Shown here one piece after another: positions 15,254 through 23,994 of a DNA stretch of 34,224 bases. Position numbers and translations under genes: made by a program. The DNA comes from Gloeobacterales cyanobacterium ES-bin-313 (GTDB lineage: Bacteria; Cyanobacteriota; Cyanobacteriia; Gloeobacterales; Gloeobacteraceae). Under the pieces are notes generated by a model. The model saw nothing but the letters and a program-made list of their open reading frames with translations, was not told where the DNA came from and made no database searches. The stretch lies in assembly GCA_014379585.1 (NCBI GenBank), contig JACMLN010000148.1, positions 1 through 34,224 on the forward strand, given 5' to 3'. Every line of letters begins with the position of its first letter. Position 1 is the stretch's first letter.

Positions 15254-17071
15254 GTGAATGTTCTAAAGAATCTGAAGTGGCAACGTCTAGTGACACCTCG
15301 TTTGTTATTTGGTGGAGTGAATCGCTGGCCGCTGTACCTCGGTATTGGTTCGATGGTGCTCTCTTCGTTGTTTGATGGGATTGGCATCGCCCTGATGATT
15401 CCGTTTTTAAAGCTGGTGTTAAGTGAGAGTAGTACGCTAACCTTGCCAAATGTTGGCTTGCTCCAAGGGTTGAGTGTTTGGTTGCAGTTGCAGAGCAAGG
15501 ATATATTGGTGGGCTTATGTACTCTGGTACTTTTGACTTCCTTATGTTTAAAGGCATTCTTCTTCTTTACAGCTTCTAAGCAGACTACAGAATTTGAAGA
15601 GTCAGTGACAGACTCTTTACGTCAAAGGCTGTTTGCTAACTACCTGGGCGCGCCAAGCCGTTTTTACGATACTTCAAAGCTGGGGACAATTACCAATAAC
15701 CTTCAAGTAGAAGTGAGCAGTGTTGGGATTACCCTGAGTTGGCTTGCTTCTTCCTTGACCAATCTGCTGACCTTAGCAGCCTATATCGTGACTTTGTTAG
15801 TCGTCTCCTGGAAACTCACCCTGGTCATCGTCGCACTGATTGTATTTGTCGGTTACGCAATGACCTATTACCTGCGCTCAATCGAGAAGTCCGGCGATCT
15901 CGTCACTGACCTTGCGCGAAGCCTGAGCGTGCGTATTCTCGAAACGCTCTCCGGCATCCGCGTCGTCAAAGTATTTGGAACTGAAAAACATGAGCAAGAG
16001 CGATTCTCGAAGCTTTCAGAAGACTACAGAGATGCTAATACCAAGTTACGTTCCTTGCAACACGTCATCGAACCGCTTACGGAGCTTATCACCCTAGGCA
16101 GCGGTATGCTCATCCTGGCAGTAGCCTATATTACTCTTATTCAACAGGGAGTGCTCGGTGCCGCTGAATTAATGCTTTTCATGCTGGTACTGATCCGCAG
16201 TGTTCCAGTTCTGCGTCGCATTAACCATGCCCGTTGTTACATCCTCGGAAATCTCTCTGGTATTCAAAAAGTAGCTGAGGGATTGTTGCTCTCGACGCAA
16301 TACCCAGCCCCAAATGGCAGGTTGCCCGTCAATGGTTTGAAAAGCGAGATCTGCTTCAACAAGGTTGGTTTCTCCTACGATGGTCAATCCAAAGTATTGA
16401 ATGGATTCGATCTAGAAGTCCTCAAGGGAGAGACTGTAGCGCTCATCGGCACTTCGGGAGCTGGCAAATCGACGGTGGCTGCTTTGCTACCGCGATTTTA
16501 CGAAGTCACCAGCGGATCGATCACACTTGACGGGATCGACATCCGCGAACTTGACCCCGTTTCCCTGCGGCAACACATCGGTATCGTCAGTCAAGACACT
16601 TATATCTTCAACGCGACTATTTTCGAGAACATCGCGTATGGCCTGCCGAACGCCACGCCAGAACAAGTACGCGAAGCAGCACTTCTAGCCAATGCCCACG
16701 AATATATCCAGCAGTTGCCAGAAGGTTATCAGACCTTTGTTGGCGACCGAGGGGTGCAATTATCCGGTGGTCAGCGACAGCGCCTCTCGATTGCCAGAAC
16801 ACTGCTACGCAATCCAGAAATTTTGATCCTTGATGAGGCAACTTCAGCCCTCGACTCACAGTCGGAAGCACTCGTGCAGGAGGCTATAGAGCGGCTGCGT
16901 TGCAACCGTACAGTCATTGTGATTGCCCACCGCCTTTCGACGGTTCGCAACGCCGACAAGATTGTTGTCATGGAAAAAGGCAAGATCGTGGAGGTGGGTG
17001 AGCATACACAATTGCTTGCCAATGAAGGTGCCTACTGGTCTTTCCACAATTTGCAGACTATCGCTCGATAA
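15254..17071 (+). CDS. ABC exporter, MsbA/PglK-like (possible lipid-linked glycan flippase)
   Basis: This half-transporter is fused in the order TMD-NBD, 605 residues from a GTG at 15254 with AAAGGA 7 bases upstream. An alternative GTG at 15209 would add 15 residues without a good ribosome-binding site. Six membrane helices lie in the first ~300 residues. The ATPase has Walker A GTSGAGKST near 399, signature LSGGQ near 503, Walker B ILILDEATSALD near 524 and an IAHRLST switch His near 559. It would act as a homodimer in the inner membrane. No Wzx-type flippase is in the window, so it is the best candidate for moving the lipid-linked repeat unit, as PglK does. It could instead export lipid or peptide. 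Confidence 0.88.
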   Translation: MNVLKNLKWQRLVTPRLLFGGVNRWPLYLGIGSMVLSSLFDGIGIALMIPFLKLVLSESSTLTLPNVGLLQGLSVWLQLQSKDILVGLCTLVLLTSLCLKAFFFFTASKQTTEFEESVTDSLRQRLFANYLGAPSRFYDTSKLGTITNNLQVEVSSVGITLSWLASSLTNLLTLAAYIVTLLVVSWKLTLVIVALIVFVGYAMTYYLRSIEKSGDLVTDLARSLSVRILETLSGIRVVKVFGTEKHEQERFSKLSEDYRDANTKLRSLQHVIEPLTELITLGSGMLILAVAYITLIQQGVLGAAELMLFMLVLIRSVPVLRRINHARCYILGNLSGIQKVAEGLLLSTQYPAPNGRLPVNGLKSEICFNKVGFSYDGQSKVLNGFDLEVLKGETVALIGTSGAGKSTVAALLPRFYEVTSGSITLDGIDIRELDPVSLRQHIGIVSQDTYIFNATIFENIAYGLPNATPEQVREAALLANAHEYIQQLPEGYQTFVGDRGVQLSGGQRQRLSIARTLLRNPEILILDEATSALDSQSEALVQEAIERLRCNRTVIVIAHRLSTVRNADKIVVMEKGKIVEVGEHTQLLANEGAYWSFHNLQTIAR

Positions 17072-17088
17072 ACCGCCTTGGAAAATCA

Positions 17089-18306
17089 ATGATGAGACGA
17101 CCTGTCTGGACTATTTTTTATCAGTTCGATCCATGGGGCACAAGCATCGGCGGAATCCAAACGGCCATTCGCGCCTGCATCCGTTACGCTCCTGAGGTGT
17201 TCGACCTAAGATTCGTAGGCACTGCTAGCGACAGAAGTCATCCGATTGGCCAGTGGCGCAACGACGAACTCGATGGTCGCAAATTGCGGTTTTTGCCCCT
17301 ATTTGTGAGCGGTAACGACAACGTGCGAGCCAAAATCCCGACGACACTCACCTATACCGCTGCTTTGCTAGGTAAACGCATTGAGAGTGACTTTCACCAC
17401 TTTCACCGCTTAGAGCCTGCTTTGGCCGCCCGTGGTTGGAGCGGCGAAAAAACCTACTTTGTCCACAACGACGTGCGCGCCCAGATGCTTACTAGTGCGC
17501 GGAAGGATGCCTTACTTTGGCAACGTTTTCCAAGTGGCTACTTCGCTCTTGAACAGCGTATTTTAGGGAATTTCGACCAAGTTCTCTCCTGCAATAGTCA
17601 GTCCACAGCTTTCTACCAAGAGCGCTACCCACGGCTTGCTGATCGCATCCACAACTTTCGTCTCATGCTAGATACTTCGCTGTACTACCCTGTAACACCC
17701 GCAGCCGTTGAACTTGAACGACAGAAGTTGGCCAACCAGTTGGGTCTAGATCCCGATACACGCTTTTTGCTGTTCGCTGGCCGCCTCCACGCCCAAAAAG
17801 ACCCGCTACTGCTCTTACGGGCACTGCGAGAACTAGATGAACCAGGGGTGCACCTGCTTATGGCGGGTGCGGGGGAGTTGGAAAATGAGATCCGCCAGGC
17901 GATTGTTCAACTGAAGGTAACAGCCAAGGTAAGTTTGCTTGGTGCTGTGTCCCGCGAACGTATGGCGGTTTTGCATCGGGCATGCACGCTGGTGGTTCTT
18001 TCAAGCGTTTATGAAGGTTTACCGCTAGTGGTGTTAGAAGCGCTTTCTTCAGGCAAACCCGTGGTGAGTACCGACAGCGGTGACACACCCAGGATTCTTG
18101 CCTCTGGCAGTGGCCTGATTAGCCAGGATCGCACACCTGTTGCTCTTGCTAAAGCTATGCGTACTGTCTTACAAAATCCGAATGCATTCTCAGCGGAGTG
18201 TTGTCTAGAGGCGGCTAAACCCTATCAAGCACGGACTGTCGTAGGCGCGATGGCAGACGCGATGCTTGAACGTTTTGAAGTATCCCACGCTTTCGATGTT
18301 GCGTAA
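17089..18306 (+). CDS. Family 4 glycosyltransferase (GT4)
   Basis: The protein has 405 residues. The N-terminus, PVWTIFYQFDPWGTSIGGIQT, carries the glycine-rich loop that contacts donor and acceptor. The second domain has LLFAGRLHAQKDPLLLLRAL and the donor-site VYEGLPLVVLEALSSGKPVV with the paired Glu residues, followed by STDSGDTP. It lies 17 bases after the ABC exporter. The first Met at 17089 is directly followed by a second one at 17092, and either may be used. It is likely a repeat-unit assembly enzyme in the cytoplasm. Its donor and acceptor are unknown. Confidence 0.87.
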   Translation: MMRRPVWTIFYQFDPWGTSIGGIQTAIRACIRYAPEVFDLRFVGTASDRSHPIGQWRNDELDGRKLRFLPLFVSGNDNVRAKIPTTLTYTAALLGKRIESDFHHFHRLEPALAARGWSGEKTYFVHNDVRAQMLTSARKDALLWQRFPSGYFALEQRILGNFDQVLSCNSQSTAFYQERYPRLADRIHNFRLMLDTSLYYPVTPAAVELERQKLANQLGLDPDTRFLLFAGRLHAQKDPLLLLRALRELDEPGVHLLMAGAGELENEIRQAIVQLKVTAKVSLLGAVSRERMAVLHRACTLVVLSSVYEGLPLVVLEALSSGKPVVSTDSGDTPRILASGSGLISQDRTPVALAKAMRTVLQNPNAFSAECCLEAAKPYQARTVVGAMADAMLERFEVSHAFDVA

Positions 18307-18332
18307 TTTCCACTTCACCTATTTGCTACCTC

Positions 18333-19493
18333 ATGAAAATTGCTGTTATCGGTTCGAAGGGTCTACCTGCGACTCAAGGTGGGATCGAGCGCCACTGCGA
18401 AGAGATCTATACCCGGCTAGTGCGTCTTGGGCACTCGGTAGATCTCTTCGCCCGTTCTACTTACACCCGTCCAGCAACTGCTGGTAGCTATGAATACCAG
18501 GGGGTGAGGGTCTTGCCTTTGCCTGGGGTTAACGTTAAAGGGTTTGATGCCCTGCTCACTTCGGCAGTAGGCACACTGCTTGCATGTCTAAACCAATACG
18601 ATATTATCCACTTCCATGCCATCGGGCCCGCACTATTTAGTGGCTTGCCTCGCTTGCTCTCATCGGCGCGGGTGGTGTTCACCTGCCATGGTCTTGACTG
18701 GCAACGCTCTAAGTGGAACCGCGCGGCTAGCGCCTTACTCCGCCAAGGAGAACGCTGTGGCGTGCACTATTCCCACCAATTAATTTCTGTCTCTCAAGAG
18801 TTGCAGTCGTACTTTGCAACGACCTACGCTCGAAAGTCGGTCTACATCCCTAATGCTGCTGCAAGCATCTCCAATTCCGATCCTGAGTTTTCTTTTGTCA
18901 CATCGCTAGGTTTATGCCCTGGGCGTTACTTACTTTTTGTAGGCCGACTCGTACCCGAAAAACGACCCGATTTGCTGATTGATGCCTTTAAATCTCTTCA
19001 GCCAGAGGGTTGGAAACTGGTAATTGTGGGTGGAAGTAGCGACACTGGCACCTACACCGCTGAACTTGCTCGCCTAGGTGAGGGTGGCGGAGTGCATTTT
19101 TGTGGTCAGCTTGGGGGTTCAAATCTGGCGGAGATGATTCGTGGGGCAGGGCTATTTGTGGTTCCTTCTGATTTAGAAGGGTTGCCACTGGTAATGCTTG
19201 AAGCGATGCAGGAGTGTGTTCCTGTTGTTGCGAGTGACTTGCCGGTTCATCAGCAACTCACCTATGGCGATCGGGGTCTGCTTTTTGAAGCAGGAAACAT
19301 CGAGGATTGCCGCAAAAGCTTGAAGTGGGCAATTGAGCATCCCCATGAACTAGCCGCCATGGCTCGCAATGCTCGAAATTATGTACAAATTCATCACGAC
19401 TGGGATCGCATTACTGAGCAGACAATGCAGGTTTATCGGACTTTATTAGAGCAGGCGCAACCTGCCTACTCACGGGCACCACGTAGTGTCTAA
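18333..19493 (+). CDS. Family 4 glycosyltransferase (GT4)
   Basis: The protein has 386 residues. The N-terminal GSKGLPATQGGIERHCEEI is a well-known start for GT4 enzymes of rhamnosyl/mannosyl type. IIHFHAIGP and FTCHGLDWQR follow. The C-terminal half has YLLFVGRLVPEKRPDLLIDAF and SDLEGLPLVMLEAM, the donor-binding Glu pair. This is the last gene before a roughly 524-bp gene-free gap, so it may close a transcription unit. The sugar specificity cannot be settled by reading. Members with this start often transfer rhamnose or mannose (family knowledge, not proof). Confidence 0.88.
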   Translation: MKIAVIGSKGLPATQGGIERHCEEIYTRLVRLGHSVDLFARSTYTRPATAGSYEYQGVRVLPLPGVNVKGFDALLTSAVGTLLACLNQYDIIHFHAIGPALFSGLPRLLSSARVVFTCHGLDWQRSKWNRAASALLRQGERCGVHYSHQLISVSQELQSYFATTYARKSVYIPNAAASISNSDPEFSFVTSLGLCPGRYLLFVGRLVPEKRPDLLIDAFKSLQPEGWKLVIVGGSSDTGTYTAELARLGEGGGVHFCGQLGGSNLAEMIRGAGLFVVPSDLEGLPLVMLEAMQECVPVVASDLPVHQQLTYGDRGLLFEAGNIEDCRKSLKWAIEHPHELAAMARNARNYVQIHHDWDRITEQTMQVYRTLLEQAQPAYSRAPRSV

Positions 19494-19635
19494 AAAACCT
19501 TGCTTTTGACAGTTGTTTTTTGAACTCCAAACGAAAGTCTCAAGAGGCTCTTCCTTGTTTATAACAAGCTAGAGACCCCTGCAAAAAGATAGTCCCTAAC
19601 GATGAGAGAACACATGTCAAAGTTTCAGTATTTTT

Positions 19636-19668
19636 ACTGAGGCTCCGTCATTTTTTACGGAGTCCAGT
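19636..19668 (+). terminator. Hairpin with T-rich loop after the GT4 gene
   Basis: ACTGAGGCTCCGT and ACGGAGTCCAGT can pair with one mismatch or bulge around CATTTTTT, about 140 bases after the GT4 stop. The T-run is in the loop rather than after the stem, so it is not a standard terminator. It could end or attenuate the upstream transcript. Confidence 0.3.
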
Positions 19669-19959
19669 TCACTTTTGCTGGAGAAATTTCGCTGGTAAAC
19701 GGATCTTCTGGTCTGGTGAATTGGGCTTTTTCCCGCATTGTCTTCGTGCTACGTACAGTGCAATAATCTTGGCGTAATCCAAAAGACTGATACATATTGC
19801 TTCGAGAGTTGTCCTTCACAGGTGGCATCGAATCAGATCCGGGTTGGCTTGACGGTTCCAGTAATCTCAGCCTCTCGAACGCAACCTCTCGTAGTGAGAG
19901 GCCGAAGTGAGCAGTCGAGAATCTTGCCCTGTCACAGCTTCCCCAAACAGTTTTGATCA

Positions 19960-19976
19960 AGCCAGAACGTCTGGCT
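19960..19976. promoter_or_regulatory. 7-bp perfect inverted repeat in the leader of the secreted-protein gene
   Basis: AGCCAGA and TCTGGCT pair perfectly around ACG, 41 bases upstream of the start at 20018. It closely resembles the repeat at 10653-10671 (14 of 17 core positions). Its place near the start suggests an operator or an RNA element controlling this gene. Confidence 0.4.
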
Positions 19977-20017
19977 AGTTGGTCACATCGGTTAACTCTC
20001 ACATGGAGCCAACCAAA

Positions 20018-21409
20018 ATGCGCAAAGAAATAGCTGGGGCGGTGATCGCGACGGCGAGCTTCATCGCGGCTGGAGCCTACGCCCAGAAAATTATGGTTGC
20101 CAATCCACAGCTCAAAATCATCGAACCTGCTCCAGAAAAGACCAGCTTTTCAGCAGAACTGAGCGCTTACCCCGTACAACCAACTTCCCGTACCCGCTCA
20201 ACGCCGGAAATCTTTGAGCGCACCAGACCAACTTTCCCCATCGACTCCGAGATCGCCAACGCCAGACTGCAAATTATCCAGTTTTATAAAGACAACGGCT
20301 TCGACATCAGTCTCACCAGCGACGAGACGAACTCGATGCTGCCCCAAAACTGGAGCAAACGGACTCCAGAGCCACTAACGGGGGATTATCGGATGCCTTA
20401 CTCGGTCGATAGCCCTTTTTACCAACGCATTCCTAAAGACTGGAAAAAGCTGGAATTTCCGGTCAAAGGCTACTTTCAAAGTAGCAATATCTCAACCTTG
20501 GGAGCAGCAGGCGATGGCTCCGATGGATTCGGTATCGGCCTCGTGATTGGCCGTGCCAAAGACCCGGTTCGCAAGCTACAGCAGCGCTACATGGAGAAAG
20601 ATCCGAAAATCAGTCTTGAAAAAGATCAAGCCAACGGTCGGCTTTTGGGGCTGGAATGTCCAGTTCTCCAACGCGATGGAAGCTTCACCACCACGCGCAT
20701 TCCCGATGCTGAGAATTTTCGACTTGTCGGCAACCAGGTGGCTGGTGTTGTTGCCTACGGCGTACCGCGCAACGCCTTCGACCGCGCCGTGATCTGGATC
20801 GATGATGCCACCAAAAAAGCAGCCACCACCTGGCGCTCCTTCGAGCAGTGCAACGATCCGGCCATGGGGACTCAGGCAGGGAACTGGACGGGGGACTATA
20901 TCGTTTCTGAACAGTTGCCGAGTCTCGGGGATCGTGGTGGTGTCAATGCTGCCAACATGGCGGATCTGCCCAGGCTGATTCGCGCCGGGGAGTTGACAAA
21001 TCCCAATCAACCGATCCGCCATGTTGTCAGTGGACCATCCCGTGCGAGTGGCCAGAAGTTGTGGAAGGCGGCCATCTACCCTGGCCGCAATTGGGACAAC
21101 ACCATCGACGGATTCAACGGTGGATTGCTCCCCTACGGCATGTTATTACAGCTCGACCCAAACGTTGATCTCCAAAAAATGTATCGCGAAAAGAAACTAT
21201 CATTGCCAGCATATCGCCTGCTAGAAGCGATGCAGAACTACGGGTGGATGTGCGACGACTCAGGTGTGCGCGACATGGATTTTAAAGGTCACTTCAGTAA
21301 TCGGGAACTAGAACCCTACAAAGGCAGTTGGGCTGTAGCTGAAGAAGTGATGAGCGTCGTTAAAAACGCCAAGCTCTACATTGTCGCACCACTGGTTAAG
21401 CGCGGCTAG
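20018..21409 (+). CDS. Secreted protein of unknown function
   Basis: I do not recognise this protein with confidence. From the ATG at 20018 (GGAG 9 bases upstream) it has 463 residues. It starts with a clear Sec signal peptide, MRKEIAGAVIATASFIAAGAYAQ, cut after AYA. Upstream in-frame ATGs (for example 20003) would weaken the signal peptide. The mature part is rich in Trp, Pro and Gly. It contains blocks such as GVVAYGVPRNAFDRAVIW, a PIRHVVSGPS stretch followed by a KLWKAAIYPGR block, GLLPYGMLLQL and LEAMQNYGWMCDDSG. The last blocks recall a pattern I associate with uncharacterised secreted proteins carrying HALR...WPA...PPMG...ALKxYGMxxADNG motifs, but this is tentative. Its place between glycosyltransferases suggests a periplasmic or extracellular role with the polysaccharide, such as binding or modification. 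Confidence 0.75.
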   Translation: MRKEIAGAVIATASFIAAGAYAQKIMVANPQLKIIEPAPEKTSFSAELSAYPVQPTSRTRSTPEIFERTRPTFPIDSEIANARLQIIQFYKDNGFDISLTSDETNSMLPQNWSKRTPEPLTGDYRMPYSVDSPFYQRIPKDWKKLEFPVKGYFQSSNISTLGAAGDGSDGFGIGLVIGRAKDPVRKLQQRYMEKDPKISLEKDQANGRLLGLECPVLQRDGSFTTTRIPDAENFRLVGNQVAGVVAYGVPRNAFDRAVIWIDDATKKAATTWRSFEQCNDPAMGTQAGNWTGDYIVSEQLPSLGDRGGVNAANMADLPRLIRAGELTNPNQPIRHVVSGPSRASGQKLWKAAIYPGRNWDNTIDGFNGGLLPYGMLLQLDPNVDLQKMYREKKLSLPAYRLLEAMQNYGWMCDDSGVRDMDFKGHFSNRELEPYKGSWAVAEEVMSVVKNAKLYIVAPLVKRG

Positions 21410-21485
21410 TCAGAACCTTCTTAATTGCGATGAATGTGATGCTCATTGAATTGTTTTGATGTATTGCTCTAGGAGACTTGAATTT

Positions 21486-22328
21486 GTGAAACATACTACA
21501 GATGTTGTTGTGAATGTGTTGCTATTTGCCCGCGACCGACCGCACTATTTGCCCTATACCCTGGAGTCGATTGATCGCCAAACAGAGCAGCGTTGGCGGT
21601 TGACAGTGTCCGACAACTCCAGCGATCCCAACTGCGCGAGGGCGAATGCAGAGTTAGTTCAGCAATTCGCCGATGCCCATCCGGAGCATGAAGTTGTTTA
21701 CACCCGTCGAAGCGGTGAGCTCTTGCTGATGGAGCACTTTACGACAGCACTGCAAGAGGTGGATACCCCTTTTGTCGCAGTACACAACGATGACGACATC
21801 TGGATGCCCCACCACCTGCAGCAGGCCGTCAACTGGTTGGAGGGTGGGTCAGATCGGGGTATGACTGCAAGTGATGCGATTGTGATCGACGTTGACGGTC
21901 GTGAAAAAGGCGAATTCCTGAACTGGGTCAAGGCTCCCGATCAAAAAGATTGGTGGAACTGGATTGCCATTTGGCTCTCATCCTACCCATCGCACTATGG
22001 AAACTGGCCTGGTTTTGTCCTGCGAACGCAGATTATCCGCGCGTTGCCGCCCATCGACAACAAACTCACCGACGCAGCCACGATCATCTGGTTTGCTTTG
22101 CATGGTTACCGGATCAAAGGTTTCGATGTGCCCTCGTACCATTACCGCGTCCATACCAAGTCTGTTACCCAGACCGGCACCCATCTACTAATTGAGAAGC
22201 ACAGGCTGATCCTCTGGTTTGCCAAACACTATTTTTTGAAGTTGACCCAGCTATACAGCTTGTTCCCGATGCTCACCATCAAGGCCGCTTTGGCCCTGAA
22301 GCTCAAATACAAACGCGCCCTTGCTTGA
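21486..22328 (+). CDS. Family 2 glycosyltransferase (GT2)
   Basis: The protein has 280 residues from a GTG at 21486, chosen because AGGAGA lies 9 bases upstream. A TTG/ATG pair at 21456/21459 is also in frame but lacks a ribosome-binding site. Motifs are VNVLLFARDRPHYLPYTLESI at the N-terminus, LTVSDNSSDPN, and the metal-binding HNDDDIW at residues 100-106. The C-terminal ~30 residues are hydrophobic and basic (FPMLTIKAALALKLKYKRALA region), possibly lying on the membrane. It is followed 12 bases later by another GT2 gene. The substrate is unknown. Confidence 0.85.
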   Translation: MKHTTDVVVNVLLFARDRPHYLPYTLESIDRQTEQRWRLTVSDNSSDPNCARANAELVQQFADAHPEHEVVYTRRSGELLLMEHFTTALQEVDTPFVAVHNDDDIWMPHHLQQAVNWLEGGSDRGMTASDAIVIDVDGREKGEFLNWVKAPDQKDWWNWIAIWLSSYPSHYGNWPGFVLRTQIIRALPPIDNKLTDAATIIWFALHGYRIKGFDVPSYHYRVHTKSVTQTGTHLLIEKHRLILWFAKHYFLKLTQLYSLFPMLTIKAALALKLKYKRALA

Positions 22329-22340
22329 GGAGATAGAACA

Positions 22341-23282
22341 ATGCCGCAAGTTTCCGTTATCATCCCCGCTTACAATGCCCTGAAGTACCTGCCCGAAACG
22401 ATTAACAGTGTTTTGGCACAATCCTTCGTCGATTATGAGATTATCGTCGTCGATGACGAGAGTACTGATGGTACAGCCGAGTGGCTACGTTCACGAGCCA
22501 GCGGCTATTTGCACTTTTACGAACAAAAAAATCAGGGAGCGGCTGCCGCCCGCAACACTGCCATTCGTCATGCTCGTGGCAAATACATTGCTTTCCTGGA
22601 CGCTGACGATCTATGGGAACCCACAATGCTCGAACAGCAAGTCGCCTGCCTTGAGGAGCATCCAGAGGCAGGTTTAGTCTATACCTGGATGCGGGTCATC
22701 GACGAGAATGGCAAGCCCACCGGCAACCTTTGCCGTCCCAAGGATGAGGGTTTCATCTGGGAGCAACTGGTGCGAACCAACAATATCTATCCTAGCGCCA
22801 CCATGGTGCGAAGGGGTTGCTTTGACACTGTCGGACTTTTTGATCCAGAACTACCTAACGTCGAAGATTGGGACATGTGGCTGCGGATTGCCAACAGATA
22901 CCCTGTTGTTGTGTTGCGCGAACCCCTGATGCTTTATAGACGCCATCCCAATTGCAATTCCAAAAAAACTTCCGAGCGTGTCTTGCTGCGATTGCTGGAC
23001 AAAATTTTCGATCATGCCCCTGAGCATCTGCTCGCCCTCAAAGCTGAATGTTTTGGACGGAATTACTTATATCTTGCATGGAAAGCTTTGGAGCGCGGTG
23101 ACATCGCAGAAGCCTGGGACTGGCGTAGACAGGCACTAGCTAAGTATCCGCCTTTGTTGTGGTATCCCTCCGGTCTACGGTTTGTTGCGGCCATGGCAGT
23201 ACGCCAGTACTTATCCGCTGACATCTACCGTGAATTTGCTATCGTTGCCCGAAAACTGCGTTCCATCCTTACTCTCAACTGA
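22341..23282 (+). CDS. Family 2 glycosyltransferase (GT2)
   Basis: The protein has 313 residues with a classical GT-A start, VSVIIPAYNALKYLPETI (4-21), then IIVVDDESTDGT, RNTAIRHARGKYIAF and the metal motif DADD at 87-90. VEDWDMWLRI near 173-182 matches the ED-W acceptor and catalytic-base region of this family. A GAGGAG ribosome-binding site lies about 10 bases before the ATG. It ends 6 bases before the priming phosphoglycosyltransferase, so the two are almost certainly cotranscribed. The sugar cannot be told. Confidence 0.9.
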   Translation: MPQVSVIIPAYNALKYLPETINSVLAQSFVDYEIIVVDDESTDGTAEWLRSRASGYLHFYEQKNQGAAAARNTAIRHARGKYIAFLDADDLWEPTMLEQQVACLEEHPEAGLVYTWMRVIDENGKPTGNLCRPKDEGFIWEQLVRTNNIYPSATMVRRGCFDTVGLFDPELPNVEDWDMWLRIANRYPVVVLREPLMLYRRHPNCNSKKTSERVLLRLLDKIFDHAPEHLLALKAECFGRNYLYLAWKALERGDIAEAWDWRRQALAKYPPLLWYPSGLRFVAAMAVRQYLSADIYREFAIVARKLRSILTLN

Positions 23283-23288
23283 ACCACT

Positions 23289-23954
23289 ATGAAAAACCCT
23301 GTAATTGCAGTTCAAGACAGGAGTCAGCAGCGTCCGCATTGGCAGTTTCTTGCCAAGCGGGTACTGGATTATGGCGGTGTTGGGCTTGGCTTACTCCTCC
23401 TCGCTCCAGTACTGCTCATTATTTCTCTGCTTATCTATATCGATTCCCCTGGTCCCGTATTTTTCCGTCAGGAGCGAAAGGGGCTGAGCGGGCGCACTTT
23501 CCGGCTTTGGAAATTTCGCACGATGGAAGTAAATGCAGAAGCGCGGCTTCACGAACTCGAAGCACTCAATGAATGTGAAGGCGGCGTACTATTCAAGCTC
23601 AAATCCGATCCGCGTGTCACACGGATCGGGCGGATCTTGCGTTCGACGAGTCTTGATGAGTTGCCACAACTTTTCAACGTGTTGCAAGGCCAAATGAGTT
23701 TGGTGGGTCCTCGACCGCTACAATTGCGTGACTGTGAGCGAGCATTCAAGTTCGACCACCAAGCCTTCGAGCAACGACTGACCGTTCTGCCTGGTATCAC
23801 TGGTCCATGGCAGATTGCTGGGCGCAGCAACCTGAACTTTGAGCAGATGTTGAAGCTTGACTGCGATTACATCGAGCAGTGGTCATTACCCCTCGACCTG
23901 ACTATCTTGCTGAACACGCTACCCGCGGTTCTTAAGCGTAGCGGCGCGTACTAA
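23289..23954 (+). CDS. Priming sugar-phosphate transferase (polyprenol phosphate phosphoglycosyltransferase)
   Basis: This 221-residue monotopic phosphoglycosyltransferase puts the first sugar-1-phosphate on undecaprenyl phosphate and so starts repeat-unit assembly. A membrane re-entrant helix lies at about 28-50. Family blocks follow: [22 protein letters not shown] (58-79), a [15 protein letters not shown] block, [23 protein letters not shown] near 119-141, and [14 protein letters not shown] near 160-173. The short form lacks the N-terminal four-helix and CoA-binding-like domain of WcaJ/WbaP and is the minimal PglC-like core plus the usual tail. It is the only priming enzyme in the window, which supports a lipid-linked pathway. 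The sugar may be glucose, galactose or a derivative. Confidence 0.93.
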   Translation: MKNPVIAVQDRSQQRPHWQFLAKRVLDYGGVGLGLLLLAPVLLIISLLIYIDSPGPVFFRQERKGLSGRTFRLWKFRTMEVNAEARLHELEALNECEGGVLFKLKSDPRVTRIGRILRSTSLDELPQLFNVLQGQMSLVGPRPLQLRDCERAFKFDHQAFEQRLTVLPGITGPWQIAGRSNLNFEQMLKLDCDYIEQWSLPLDLTILLNTLPAVLKRSGAY

Positions 23955-23994
23955 GTGGATATATTGACTTTGACCCACTGTAGGAGACTAAATC

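Larger units (their letters stand above)
19494..20017. other. Gene-free leader region with several inverted repeats
   Basis: This is the largest gap in the polysaccharide locus. I see no convincing gene: a 115-codon frame on the minus strand (19655-20002) has no recognisable features. It holds hairpins: CAGTA-TTTT-TACTG (19626-19639), CTCCGT/ACGGAG with a T-rich loop (19643-19662), CCTCTC-GTAGT-GAGAGG (19885-19901) and AGCCAGA-ACG-TCTGGCT (19960-19976). A second copy of CCTCTCG is at 19871. The gap probably contains the end of the upstream transcript and the promoter and leader of the gene at 20018. No promoter with good -35/-10 boxes stood out. Confidence 0.5.

Noticed and set aside
19655-20002. 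115-codon frame on the minus strand in the large gap
   Set aside because: It has no domain, no ribosome-binding site I could see and unremarkable composition; it overlaps hairpins and the leader of the gene at 20018.
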